A stretch of DNA of 64,000 bases from Pseudomonas sp. PSE14 (GTDB lineage: Bacteria; Pseudomonadota; Gammaproteobacteria; Pseudomonadales; Pseudomonadaceae): positions 1,488,001 through 1,552,000 of the forward strand of contig NZ_CP115669.1 of assembly GCF_029203285.1 (NCBI RefSeq), in the 5' to 3' direction. Position 1 is the first letter of the stretch, and the number at the start of each line of letters is the position of its first letter. The notes below the pieces were generated by a model. The model saw nothing but the letters and a program-made list of their open reading frames with translations, did not search any database and was not told the DNA's origin. Shown in pieces: positions 55,467-63,026 of the stretch. Made by a program: the position numbers and the translations under genes.

Positions 55467-55979
55467 TCAGGCCGCTTCAAGCACGGCGAGGGTATCGGCG
55501 GCGTTCATCATCCGCGCGGCGGCCAGGGGCGTCAGGCCGCTGGCATCCCGGGCGGCAGGGTTGGCTCCGTGTTCCAGCAGGCAGCGGACGATCTCCGGGT
55601 GATTGAACATCGCCGCCATCATCAGCGCAGTCTTGCCATCGGGCGAAGTGCCCTCGACGTTGGCGCCGTGTGTCAGCAGCAGACGGACCATCGGCAGGTC
55701 GCCCTTGAAGGCTGCGCCGGCCAGGGGCGTTTGCCCAGCGTTGTTGCGCAGGTCCGGATCGGCGCCGTGCTCCAGCAACACGTGCACCGTGTCGAGGTGG
55801 CCGTAGTAGCTGGCCAGCATCAGCAGGCTGTCGCCCTTGTGGTTGCGCAGATTGGCCGGCAGGCCCTGGCGCAACAGCGCGGCGAGGCGCTCGGTGTCGC
55901 CCTGGCGGGCCAGATCGATCACCTGATTGGCGAATTCCAGTGTTTGTTCGTCCATTTCCGGGCGGGGCGTGTCACTCAT
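55467..55979 (-). CDS. Ankyrin-repeat protein
   Basis: A 170-residue protein with four ankyrin repeats: HKGDSLLMLASYYGHLDTVHVLLEHGADP, NAGQTPLAGAAFKGDLPMVRLLLTHGANV, DGKTALMMAAMFNHPEIVRCLLEHGANP, and a last partial one. Such small proteins mediate protein contacts; in several bacteria they sit beside catalase or stress genes. No signal peptide is present with start ATG 55979 (GGGAGA upstream). It ends six bases from the convergent diguanylate cyclase gene. Matches PA3287 by position. Confidence 0.9.
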   Translation of the reverse strand: MSDTPRPEMDEQTLEFANQVIDLARQGDTERLAALLRQGLPANLRNHKGDSLLMLASYYGHLDTVHVLLEHGADPDLRNNAGQTPLAGAAFKGDLPMVRLLLTHGANVEGTSPDGKTALMMAAMFNHPEIVRCLLEHGANPAARDASGLTPLAAARMMNAADTLAVLEAA

Positions 55980-56386
55980 CCTGTCGGTCTCCCTGGGCAA
56001 TGGCGAGAAGCATACGGGCCGCTGCCGATTCCGGCGCGCCATCCATGGCTATGGTGCCCTTGCAGAAATTCAATCGATCGGGCCATGCCAGGCAGTACGA
56101 GGCTTTATTACGGAAAGTGGCGCAATCGCCACGCTTTGCCGGCGACTTTTTGCCGAAAATTGCAGCATAATCAGTGCCCCGGAGTTGTACTAAGGTGCCA
56201 CTGCGGACCGCCGGGCGGCGAAAGATGCCGCCTGCGGAGGGGGATGGCAAACTGCCCCGTTACATCCCCCTGTCTCCGTGCCATGTCGCGGAGCCCCAGA
56301 ATTTCCAGTGCCGGCCGCCGTGCGGGCACCTTGATGCCTAACCTTGCCGCCTGGTCTGGCGGCCTGATATTTGAAGAGGATTGACC
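55980..56386. other. Divergent intergenic region, ankyrin / FabH-like
   Basis: A 407-base gap between divergent genes. It holds a small hairpin (GTGGCG-CAAT-CGCCAC near 56115) and AT-richer sequence around 56100-56190 that may hold the promoters. I see no supported gene and no motif I can name. Confidence 0.5.
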
Positions 56387-57508
56387 GTGCATAAAGTCGT
56401 GATCAGCGGAACTGGCCTGTACACCCCGCCGTTCAGCATTTCCAACGATGAACTGGTGGAATCCTTCAATAGCTACGTCCGCAGTCACAACGAGCAGCAC
56501 GCCGAGGCCATCGCCAAAGGCGAGATGGAGCCGCTGGCCGAATCCAGCTCCGCGTTCATCGAGAAAGCCTCCGGCATCAAGAGCCGCTTCGTGGTGAACA
56601 AGGAAGGCATCCTCGACCCGCAGCGCATGACCCCGCGCATTCCGGAGCGCTCCAACGAAGACTGGGGCATCCTCTGCGAAATGGCCGTGCATGCGGCGAA
56701 GGAAGCCCTGCAGCGCGCCGGCCGTACCGCCGCGGACATCGACGGGGTGATCGTCGCCTGCTCCAACCTGCAGCGCGCCTATCCCGCGGTGGCCATCGAA
56801 GTGCAGGCCGCCCTCGGCATCCAGGGCTTCGGCTTCGACATGAACGTCGCCTGCTCCTCGGCCACCTTCGGCCTGCAGGCCGCGGTGAACAGCGTGCAGC
56901 TCGGCCAGGCCCGCGCCATCCTGATGGTCAACCCGGAAATCTGCACCGGTCACCTGAACTTCCGTGACCGCGACAGCCACTTCATCTTCGGTGATGCCGC
57001 CACCGCGGTGATCGTCGAGCGCGCCGACCAGGCCACTTCCAAGTACCAGTTCGACGTGGTGAGCACCAAGCTGCTGACCCAGTTCTCCAACAACATCCGC
57101 AACAACTTCGGCTTCCTCAACCGCGCCGCGGAAGAGGGCATCGGCCAGCGCGACAAGCTGTTCGTGCAGGAAGGCCGCAAGGTGTTCAAGGACGTCTGCC
57201 CGATGGTGGCTGAGCTGATCAGCGAGCACCTGGCGCAGAACGACATCCCGGTCAGCGACGTGAAGCGCTTCTGGCTGCACCAGGCCAACCTGAACATGAA
57301 CCTGCTGATCACCCGCAAGCTGCTCGGCCGCGACGCCGAGGCCCACGAGGCGCCGGTGATCCTCGACACCTACGCCAACACCAGCTCGGCAGGTTCGGTG
57401 ATCGCCCTGCACAAGCACCAGGACGACCTGCCCGCCGGCTCCATCGGCGTGCTGAGCTCCTTCGGCGCCGGTTACTCCATCGGCAGCGTGATCCTGCGCA
57501 AGCGCTGA
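56387..57508 (+). CDS. FabH-like 3-ketoacyl synthase (PA3286-type)
   Basis: A 373-residue thiolase-fold enzyme with the KAS III triad C156 (NVACSSATFG), H298 (WLHQANLNMN) and N331 (YANTSSAGS). It is longer than standard FabH (about 320) by an N-terminal insertion near residues 28-60. The PAO1 protein in this position (PA3286) takes medium-chain acyl-CoA from beta-oxidation directly into fatty-acid synthesis. GTG 56387 is chosen because AGAGGA ends six bases before it, whereas TTG 56381 touches that site. It is followed after two bases by a sigma factor gene. Confidence 0.9.
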   Translation: MHKVVISGTGLYTPPFSISNDELVESFNSYVRSHNEQHAEAIAKGEMEPLAESSSAFIEKASGIKSRFVVNKEGILDPQRMTPRIPERSNEDWGILCEMAVHAAKEALQRAGRTAADIDGVIVACSNLQRAYPAVAIEVQAALGIQGFGFDMNVACSSATFGLQAAVNSVQLGQARAILMVNPEICTGHLNFRDRDSHFIFGDAATAVIVERADQATSKYQFDVVSTKLLTQFSNNIRNNFGFLNRAAEEGIGQRDKLFVQEGRKVFKDVCPMVAELISEHLAQNDIPVSDVKRFWLHQANLNMNLLITRKLLGRDAEAHEAPVILDTYANTSSAGSVIALHKHQDDLPAGSIGVLSSFGAGYSIGSVILRKR

Positions 57509-57510
57509 TC

Positions 57511-58119
57511 GTGCCCATCGACGACAGCGAGCTGTTGTCGCGCCTGCTGGCCGGTGACCAGCAGGCTTTCCGCACCCTGGTAGCCACCTACCAGGGCGCG
57601 ATGCGCGCCGTGGCCATCGCCATCGTCGGCAGCGCCCAGGCCGATGAAGTGGTGCAGGACGCCTGGCTCGCCGCCGTGCGCAACCTCGACGGCTTCCAGG
57701 GGCGCTCCAGCCTCAAGACCTGGCTGCTGACCATCACCGCCAATACCGCCAAATCCCGCCTGCGCAAGGTTCGCCGGGAGGTCTCCCTGGACGACCTGCC
57801 CGCACCCCACGGCAGCATCGACGACGCCCGTTTCGCCGCCGATGGCCACTGGAGCCCGGCGCCGCTGGCCTGGCACGAGGACTCCCCGGAGGCCCTGCTG
57901 GCCGAGGAGGAATTGCGCGAATGTCTGGAAAAGACCCTTGCCAGCCTGTCCGAGCTGCAGCGCAGCGTCCTGCTGCTGCGTGAGCGACAAGGGCTGGAGC
58001 TGGACGAGATTTGTAATCTTCTGGAGGTTTCGCTCTCCAATGTCAGGGTGCTGCTGCATCGTGCGCGGCTGAAGGTGTTCGCCACGCTGGAGCACTTCGA
58101 GGAGACCGGGGAATGCTGA
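57511..58119 (+). CDS. ECF RNA polymerase sigma factor
   Basis: A 202-residue sigma-70 family protein of the ECF group. Region 2 runs LLAGDQQAFRTLVATYQGAMRAVAIAIVGSAQADEVVQDAWLAAVRNLDGFQG...LKTWLLTITANTAKSRLRK. Region 4 runs LASLSELQRSVLLLRERQGLELDEICNLLEVSLSNVRVLLHRARLKVFATLE. The GTG start lies two bases after the FabH-like gene, so the two are co-transcribed. A zinc-finger protein gene overlaps its end and is the likely anti-sigma. Target genes are unknown. Confidence 0.92.
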   Translation: MPIDDSELLSRLLAGDQQAFRTLVATYQGAMRAVAIAIVGSAQADEVVQDAWLAAVRNLDGFQGRSSLKTWLLTITANTAKSRLRKVRREVSLDDLPAPHGSIDDARFAADGHWSPAPLAWHEDSPEALLAEEELRECLEKTLASLSELQRSVLLLRERQGLELDEICNLLEVSLSNVRVLLHRARLKVFATLEHFEETGEC

Positions 58120-58352
58120 CCTGCAAGGAACTGGTGGCGCGCTCCAGCGACCTGCTGGACGAACAATTGAGCTTTCGCGAGAAGCTGGCGTTGCGGCGGC
58201 ACCTGTTGCTGTGCCGCAACTGCCGGCGTTACCTGCGGCAGATGCGGCTGGCGCAGGCGACCCTGCGTGCGCTGCCGGAAAAAACTGGCGCGGACGCCGA
58301 TCTGCTTGCCGCGCACCTTGCCGAGCTGCGACGGGATCATTCGCGGCGCTGA
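58113..58352 (+). CDS. Putative zinc-finger anti-sigma factor
   Basis: A 79-residue protein with MLTCKELVARSSDLLDEQLSFREKLALRRHLLLCRNCRRYLRQM. The cysteine at residue 4 and the H-x3-C-x2-C motif form a zf-HC2/ZAS anti-sigma domain. There is no membrane helix, so it is a soluble regulator, possibly redox- or zinc-sensitive. It overlaps the sigma gene by seven bases. Confidence 0.88.
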   Translation: MLTCKELVARSSDLLDEQLSFREKLALRRHLLLCRNCRRYLRQMRLAQATLRALPEKTGADADLLAAHLAELRRDHSRR

Positions 58353-58412
58353 ATCCGCCAACGGCGTTTCGTAACGCGCCGCCGTGTGACGGCGGAGTCG
58401 CTGGAAGCTTCG

Positions 58413-58535
58413 GTTCGCGAGCAAGCTCGCTCCTACAGGTTCGGGTCTGCCGCGGCAACTCTCGTAGGAGCGGATCTTATCCGCGAATCCCCCCCTGGCG
58501 GGCACACAGTTCGTGGCCTAATCCGCTCCGACAGG
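58413..58535. repeat. Composite REP cluster of family B
   Basis: Three units: GCGAGCAAGCTCGCTCCTAC (58418-58437 region), then CGTAGGAGCGGATCTTATCC (58463-58482) and a decayed third arm TAATCCGCTCCGACAGG (58519-58535). The second and third carry the GGATCTTATCC variant core, so two REP subtypes are joined. It lies between the anti-sigma gene and the convergent DedA-type gene. Confidence 0.75.
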
Positions 58536-58547
58536 AAAATCCTGCGC

Positions 58548-59462
58548 CTAGCCCGGCCCCTGCGCATGCCACGCATCCAGCCCACCCGACAGCGCCCACG
58601 CGCGCGAATGGCCGGACGCCTGCAGCCGCTCGGCGAGCATGGCGGCGGAGAGTTCGTGGGGGCAGGCGCAATAGATCACCACATCGCGATCGCCGAGGCT
58701 GTCACGCAGCTCGTCCAGTGGCGCGTCGAGCCCGAAGGGAATGGAGCCGGGGATCGCTTCGCCATCGAACTGCGCACGCACGTCGAGGATCAGCGGCGGC
58801 TGCTCGGCGTCGATTCGGGCGCGCAGTTCGTTGACGCTGATACGTGGAATTCGCGAGGTGCGCCGCAGCAGGCTGTAGCGCTGCCAGAGCTTCCAGGCGA
58901 TGAACAGGGCGAAGGCGCCCAGCAGCAGTGCGGCACCGAGGCTGGCGTACTGGCTGAGCCAGCCGAGCACGTAGTCCACCGCGTCGCTGAAGATGCTGCC
59001 GATCATCAGGGCCGAACCGGCCCAGAGTGCGGCTCCCGCGCAGTCGTAGCCCAGGAAGCGATGCAGGCGGGTTCCGGTCATGCCGGCCATGGTGGTGGTC
59101 AGCGCGCTGGCGCCCGGCAGGAAGCGCGAGATCAGCAGCGCGCGCGGGCCGATGCGCAGGTACAGACTCTGGCTTTGGCGGATGCAGCTGTCCGGCGACA
59201 GCGAGACCTTGCACACGCTGCGCAGCATGAAGCCGCCATAGCGCCGGCCGGCGAAGTACCAGATGCAATCGGCGATCAGGCAGGCAACGACCGCCACTGC
59301 CAAGGCTTCACCCAGCGGCACGCCGCTGCCTTGCAGGGCGAGGGCGCCGGCGACGATCAGCGCCGGGTAGGCGGGAATTGGCAGGCCGAGCTGCTCCAGC
59401 AGGACGTTGAGGAACAGCAGGGAAAGACCGTGCTGTTGGATCAGGGGTTGCAGTTCGTGCAT
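58548..59462 (-). CDS. DedA-family membrane protein fused to a rhodanese domain
   Basis: A 304-residue protein. Residues 1-200 are a DedA/SNARE-associated (VTT) domain with the re-entrant pattern EQLGLPIPAYPALIVAGAL and the key RFLPGASALTTTMAGMTG motif. A C-terminal rhodanese domain (about 215-300) follows with LILDVRAQFDGEAIPGSI and the active-site loop IYCACPHELSAA, which keeps a cysteine. DedA proteins flip lipids such as undecaprenyl phosphate or phosphatidylethanolamine. The role of the rhodanese part is unknown. Start ATG 59462 is preferred. Confidence 0.88.
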   Translation of the reverse strand: MHELQPLIQQHGLSLLFLNVLLEQLGLPIPAYPALIVAGALALQGSGVPLGEALAVAVVACLIADCIWYFAGRRYGGFMLRSVCKVSLSPDSCIRQSQSLYLRIGPRALLISRFLPGASALTTTMAGMTGTRLHRFLGYDCAGAALWAGSALMIGSIFSDAVDYVLGWLSQYASLGAALLLGAFALFIAWKLWQRYSLLRRTSRIPRISVNELRARIDAEQPPLILDVRAQFDGEAIPGSIPFGLDAPLDELRDSLGDRDVVIYCACPHELSAAMLAERLQASGHSRAWALSGGLDAWHAQGPG

Positions 59463-59563
59463 GGGAACGCCTGAGGGCAAGGTCTTTCAGGGGGAGGTGA
59501 AAGCATACCGCCAAAGTAGCGATCGGAAAGCGCCCTGGCCCTAGTCGGACATGGCTTAGGAGC

Positions 59564-59602
59564 TTTATTACTCAAAGAAATCAAAAGTTCCTTTGTAATA
59601 AA
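59564..59602 (+). promoter_or_regulatory. AT-rich inverted repeat upstream of the porin
   Basis: TTTATTACTCAAAG and CTTTGTAATAAA are inverted with one bulged base and a 13-base loop, within an AT-rich stretch (59556-59612) that stands out from the GC-rich surroundings. It lies about 160 bases before the porin start, in the 298-base gap between the DedA and porin genes. It may be an operator or part of the promoter. I found no Pho box (CTGTCAT repeats). Confidence 0.45.
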
Positions 59603-59760
59603 AGTTTTATCTACGAGCAACTGATCTGAAATAACCCCTCGCCAAGATTCCCAGCAACACAAACGGGGGCCGCCAGATGGCCTGTGCGTGACCTTGGGGG
59701 CCGCGCAGCAGCCAGGCACTCGGCGTGTTCAACGCTAAATACCATTAAGGGGAATCTTCG

Positions 59761-61077
59761 ATGATCCGTAAGCACTTCGCCGGTTACGCCGCCACTGCCC
59801 TGGCACTGGCCGTTTCCGCCCAGGCTTTCGCAGGCACAGTCACCACCGATGGCGCCGATATCGTTATCAAGACCAAGGGCGGCCTTGAGGTCGGTACCAC
59901 CGACAAAGAGTTCAGCTTCAAGCTGGGTGGCCGTCTGCAAGCGGATTACAGCCGTTTCGATGGTTTCTACACCAAGAATGGCAACAATGCTGACGCCGCG
60001 TACTTCCGTCGTGCCTACCTGGAACTGGGCGGTACCATGTACCGTGACTGGAAATACCAGATCAACTACGACATGTCCCACAACTCGGGTAACGCGGACA
60101 ACGGTTACTTCGACGAAGCTTCCTTCAGCTACATCGGCTTCGCTCCGGTCACTCTGAAGTTCGGCCGTTTCGACCCGGACTTCGGCCTGGAAAAAGCCAC
60201 CAGCTCCAAGTGGGTTACCGCGACCGAGCGTACTTCGGCCTACGAACTGGCTGACTGGATCAACACCCACCAGGACGGCATGGGTGCCCAGGTCGGCGGC
60301 GTAGTCGCCAACATGGCTTACCTGGATGCTGGCGTATTCGCCAAGGACGCCGACGACACCGACGGCGACAGCGTCAAGCAGTTCAACTTCCGTGGTGTGT
60401 TCGCTCCGATGAACACCGACGGCAACGTCCTGCACCTGGGCGTGGACTACGCCTACCGTGACCTGAACGACACCGCCTTTGACTCCCGCATCCGTCCGCG
60501 CCTGGGCATGCGTGGTGTGGCTACCAACGGTGGTAACGACGCTGGTGACAACGGCAACCGCGCTACCTTCGGCGGCGCCACCCTGAGCCCGGCCGGTTCC
60601 TACAAGGACGACTCCACCTGGGGTGCTGAATTCGCTTACGCCATCGGCCCGTTCTCCGCTCAGGCCGAATACCTCAAGCGCAAGCTCAAAGCCGACGCCG
60701 ATGCCTACCAGGACATCAAGGCTGACGGTTACTACGGCCAACTGGCTTACACCATCACCGGCGAGTCCCGCGTGTACAAGCTCGATGGCGCCAAGTTCGA
60801 CACCATCAAGCCGGCTGACAAGCAGCTCGGTGCCTGGGAAGTCTTCTACCGCTATGACCACATCAAGGTGGATGACCCGAACGTGACCGTAGCCACCGCT
60901 ACCCGCGACGTGGGCGACACCAAGGCCAGCACCAACACCATAGGTGTGAACTGGTACGCCAATGAAGCCGTGAAGGTCTCCCTCGACTACGTTCACGTCA
61001 CCACCGACGGCATTCGGAATGCCAACGGCGACGATGACGGCAACGGCGTCGTGACCCGTCTGCAGTACGTGTTCTAA
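59761..61077 (+). CDS. OprP/OprO-type outer-membrane porin
   Basis: A 438-residue porin with a signal peptide (ending QAFA), a 16-strand beta-barrel pattern and C-terminal phenylalanine (RLQYVF). The N-terminal region [18 protein letters not shown]...[13 protein letters not shown] and the [18 protein letters not shown] loop match the phosphate/pyrophosphate-selective porins OprP and OprO. Codon use (many CGT, GGT, GCT) differs from neighbours and indicates high expression. AAGGGGAA precedes the start. Without a visible Pho box its regulation may differ from OprP. Confidence 0.9.
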   Translation: MIRKHFAGYAATALALAVSAQAFAGTVTTDGADIVIKTKGGLEVGTTDKEFSFKLGGRLQADYSRFDGFYTKNGNNADAAYFRRAYLELGGTMYRDWKYQINYDMSHNSGNADNGYFDEASFSYIGFAPVTLKFGRFDPDFGLEKATSSKWVTATERTSAYELADWINTHQDGMGAQVGGVVANMAYLDAGVFAKDADDTDGDSVKQFNFRGVFAPMNTDGNVLHLGVDYAYRDLNDTAFDSRIRPRLGMRGVATNGGNDAGDNGNRATFGGATLSPAGSYKDDSTWGAEFAYAIGPFSAQAEYLKRKLKADADAYQDIKADGYYGQLAYTITGESRVYKLDGAKFDTIKPADKQLGAWEVFYRYDHIKVDDPNVTVATATRDVGDTKASTNTIGVNWYANEAVKVSLDYVHVTTDGIRNANGDDDGNGVVTRLQYVF

Positions 61078-61109
61078 GCAATACGCAGTACCGTTGACTC
61101 CTTTGTGTG

Positions 61110-61138
61110 AACCCCCGCCTCGGCGGGGGTTTTTTTAT
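61110..61138 (+). terminator. Terminator after the porin
   Basis: AACCCCCGCC-TC-GGCGGGGGTTTTTTT hairpin, 32 bases after the porin stop. Confidence 0.9.
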
Positions 61139-61144
61139 CTCTTC

Positions 61145-61224
61145 TGTAGGAACGAGCTTGCTCGCGAACCTGCTGCATGCCGGAGCAGCCTGAAACATCG
61201 TTCGCGAGCAAGCTCGCTCCTACA
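61145..61224. repeat. REPIN of family B
   Basis: Left arm TGTAGGAACGAGCTTGCTCG (one change) and right arm GCGAGCAAGCTCGCTCCTAC, about 35 bases apart. It fills the convergent gap between the porin and the GNAT gene. Confidence 0.85.
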
Positions 61225-61233
61225 GGATTTGCC

Positions 61234-61698
61234 TCAGCGAAAAGTGGGCCCCGCTGGCCGTCGGCGGAATTCGAACTCGAGCAGCTCATCGAATGGATTG
61301 CCCATTTCCAGCCGTGTCCAGCCCAGCCTGATAAGGAAAGCCAGCGCCGCGGGGTTGTCTGGCCTCACGCTGGCCCGCCACAAGGGGTTGCTCTGCAATT
61401 CCGGTTGGCTCATCACCAGCGTCATCACCGTGCGACCGACACCCGAGCCGCGTAACTCCGGGCGCACTGCGAGGTCGGTAACGAAGTAATAGGGATGCGT
61501 CGGGGTGGGCAGGCAAACCCCCACCACCGCGACCAGCACGTCTCCACGCAGAATGCTGTACTGCGCCTTTTCCGCATCGTTCAGCACCTGTTCCAGCCAG
61601 TAGCGATCCATCGGGCCCAGTTGCGCGTAGAGCACCGGATCGTCGAACCAGCTTTCGTACGGCGGGATGTCCTCTGCCTGGAAAGGGCGAATCTGCAT
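61234..61698 (-). CDS. GNAT-family N-acetyltransferase
   Basis: A 154-residue acetyltransferase. The acetyl-CoA motif is DLAVRPELRGSGVGRTVMTLVM (the R/Q-x-x-G-x-G/A loop), and ALAFLIRLGWTRLE is the C-terminal element. Acceptor unknown. Start ATG 61698 follows GGAGAG at good spacing; an upstream ATG would add 12 residues. It is divergent from the acyl-CoA dehydrogenase gene with a 145-base gap. Confidence 0.85.
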   Translation of the reverse strand: MQIRPFQAEDIPPYESWFDDPVLYAQLGPMDRYWLEQVLNDAEKAQYSILRGDVLVAVVGVCLPTPTHPYYFVTDLAVRPELRGSGVGRTVMTLVMSQPELQSNPLWRASVRPDNPAALAFLIRLGWTRLEMGNPFDELLEFEFRRRPAGPTFR

Positions 61699-61843
61699 GC
61701 GGGCGCTCTCCGGTGCAGCTTTGGGAAGTTTCACACTCGCATCTGCTGGGCGATTGCGTCAATCGACCCTGAGCGCTCGCGTCATTGAGGCCGCGCGCGG
61801 CCAGCACCTACCCTGCGGGCACTCAACCCACCGGGAGTCGACC

Positions 61844-62983
61844 ATGCTGCGCAATCACTTCGAGACCGAGCACAACCTGTTCCGCGATGCGTTCCGTTCC
61901 TTCCTCGACAAGGAAGTGGTGCCTCACCAGGAGGAATGGGAGGAGGCTGGTGTGGTGGACCGCAGCGTCTGGCGCAAGGCGGGGGAGATGGGTTTCCTGC
62001 TGCCCTGGGCAGAGGAAGAGTACGGCGGAACCGCTCTGAAGGATTTCCGCTACGAACAGATCATGTGTGAGGAACTGGCCGCCATCAACGAGCCGGGCTT
62101 CATGATCCCGCTGCACTCGGCGCTCTGCGGCCCCTACATCGCCGAGTATGGCAATGCCGAGCAAAAGGCCCGCTGGCTGCCGGGGATCATCCGTGGCGAG
62201 AGCATCCTGGCGGTGGCGATGACCGAACCGTCCGCCGGCTCGGACCTCGCCGGCATGCGCACCACGGCGGTGGACAAGGGCGATCACTACGTCCTGAACG
62301 GCTCGAAGGTGTTCATCTCCAACGGCCTGCTGGCTGACCTGGTGATTGTCGCGGCGAAGACCGACCCTTCGAACAAGCACGCCATGGGCCTGTTCGTGGT
62401 GGAGCGCGGCATGGAGGGCTTCGAGCGCGGGCGCAACCTGAAGAAACTGGGCATGAAGAGCCAGGACACCGCCGAACTGTTCTTCAACAACGTGAAGGTG
62501 CCGAAGGAAAATCTGCTGGGCGACGCCAAGGGCGGCTTCTTCTACCTGATGAACATGCTCGCCCAGGAGCGCCTGACCAACGCCTGTGGTGCGGTGGCCG
62601 GCGCCGAGGCGGCGCTGAACGCGACCATCGATTACGTAAAGGAGCGCAAGGCCTTCGACCGCCCGGTGGCGCACTTCCAGAACACCCGCTTCAAGCTCGC
62701 CGAGATGCGCACGCAGATCGACGTGGCGCAGGTCTTCACCGACCGCTGCGTGATGGACCACAACCAGAAGAAGCTCACCCCGGAAGTGGCCGCCGAGGCC
62801 AAGCTGTTCACCACCGAGTTGCTGTGCAAGGTGGTCGACGAGGGCGTGCAACTGCATGGCGGCTGGGGTTACATGTGGGAGTACCCGATCTGCAAGATGT
62901 ACGCGAACGCGCGCATCCAGCGCATCTTCGCCGGCACCTCCGAGATCATGAAGGAGATCATCAGCCGCGGCATGAAGCTCTGA
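61844..62983 (+). CDS. Acyl-CoA dehydrogenase
   Basis: A 379-residue flavoprotein of the acyl-CoA dehydrogenase family. The signature VAMTEPSAGSDLAGMRTTA is the FAD/acyl-CoA region, and GWGYMWEYPICKMYANARIQRIFAGTSEIMKEIISR is the C-terminal signature. The N terminus MLRNHFETEHNLFRDAFRSFLDKEVVPH resembles long-chain or isovaleryl/citronellyl-type members. It introduces the 2,3 double bond during beta-oxidation. Start ATG 61844 has GGGAG upstream. It is followed 43 bases later by the racemase-like gene, probably in one operon. Confidence 0.92.
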   Translation: MLRNHFETEHNLFRDAFRSFLDKEVVPHQEEWEEAGVVDRSVWRKAGEMGFLLPWAEEEYGGTALKDFRYEQIMCEELAAINEPGFMIPLHSALCGPYIAEYGNAEQKARWLPGIIRGESILAVAMTEPSAGSDLAGMRTTAVDKGDHYVLNGSKVFISNGLLADLVIVAAKTDPSNKHAMGLFVVERGMEGFERGRNLKKLGMKSQDTAELFFNNVKVPKENLLGDAKGGFFYLMNMLAQERLTNACGAVAGAEAALNATIDYVKERKAFDRPVAHFQNTRFKLAEMRTQIDVAQVFTDRCVMDHNQKKLTPEVAAEAKLFTTELLCKVVDEGVQLHGGWGYMWEYPICKMYANARIQRIFAGTSEIMKEIISRGMKL

Positions 62984-63026
62984 GGCGCGGCGTCAAAGTA
63001 TTCACGATAGCGTTACAGGAGTGCCC

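Noticed and set aside
59463-59760. Pho box upstream of the OprP/O-like porin
   Set aside because: No pair of CTGTCAT-like repeats was found on either strand.
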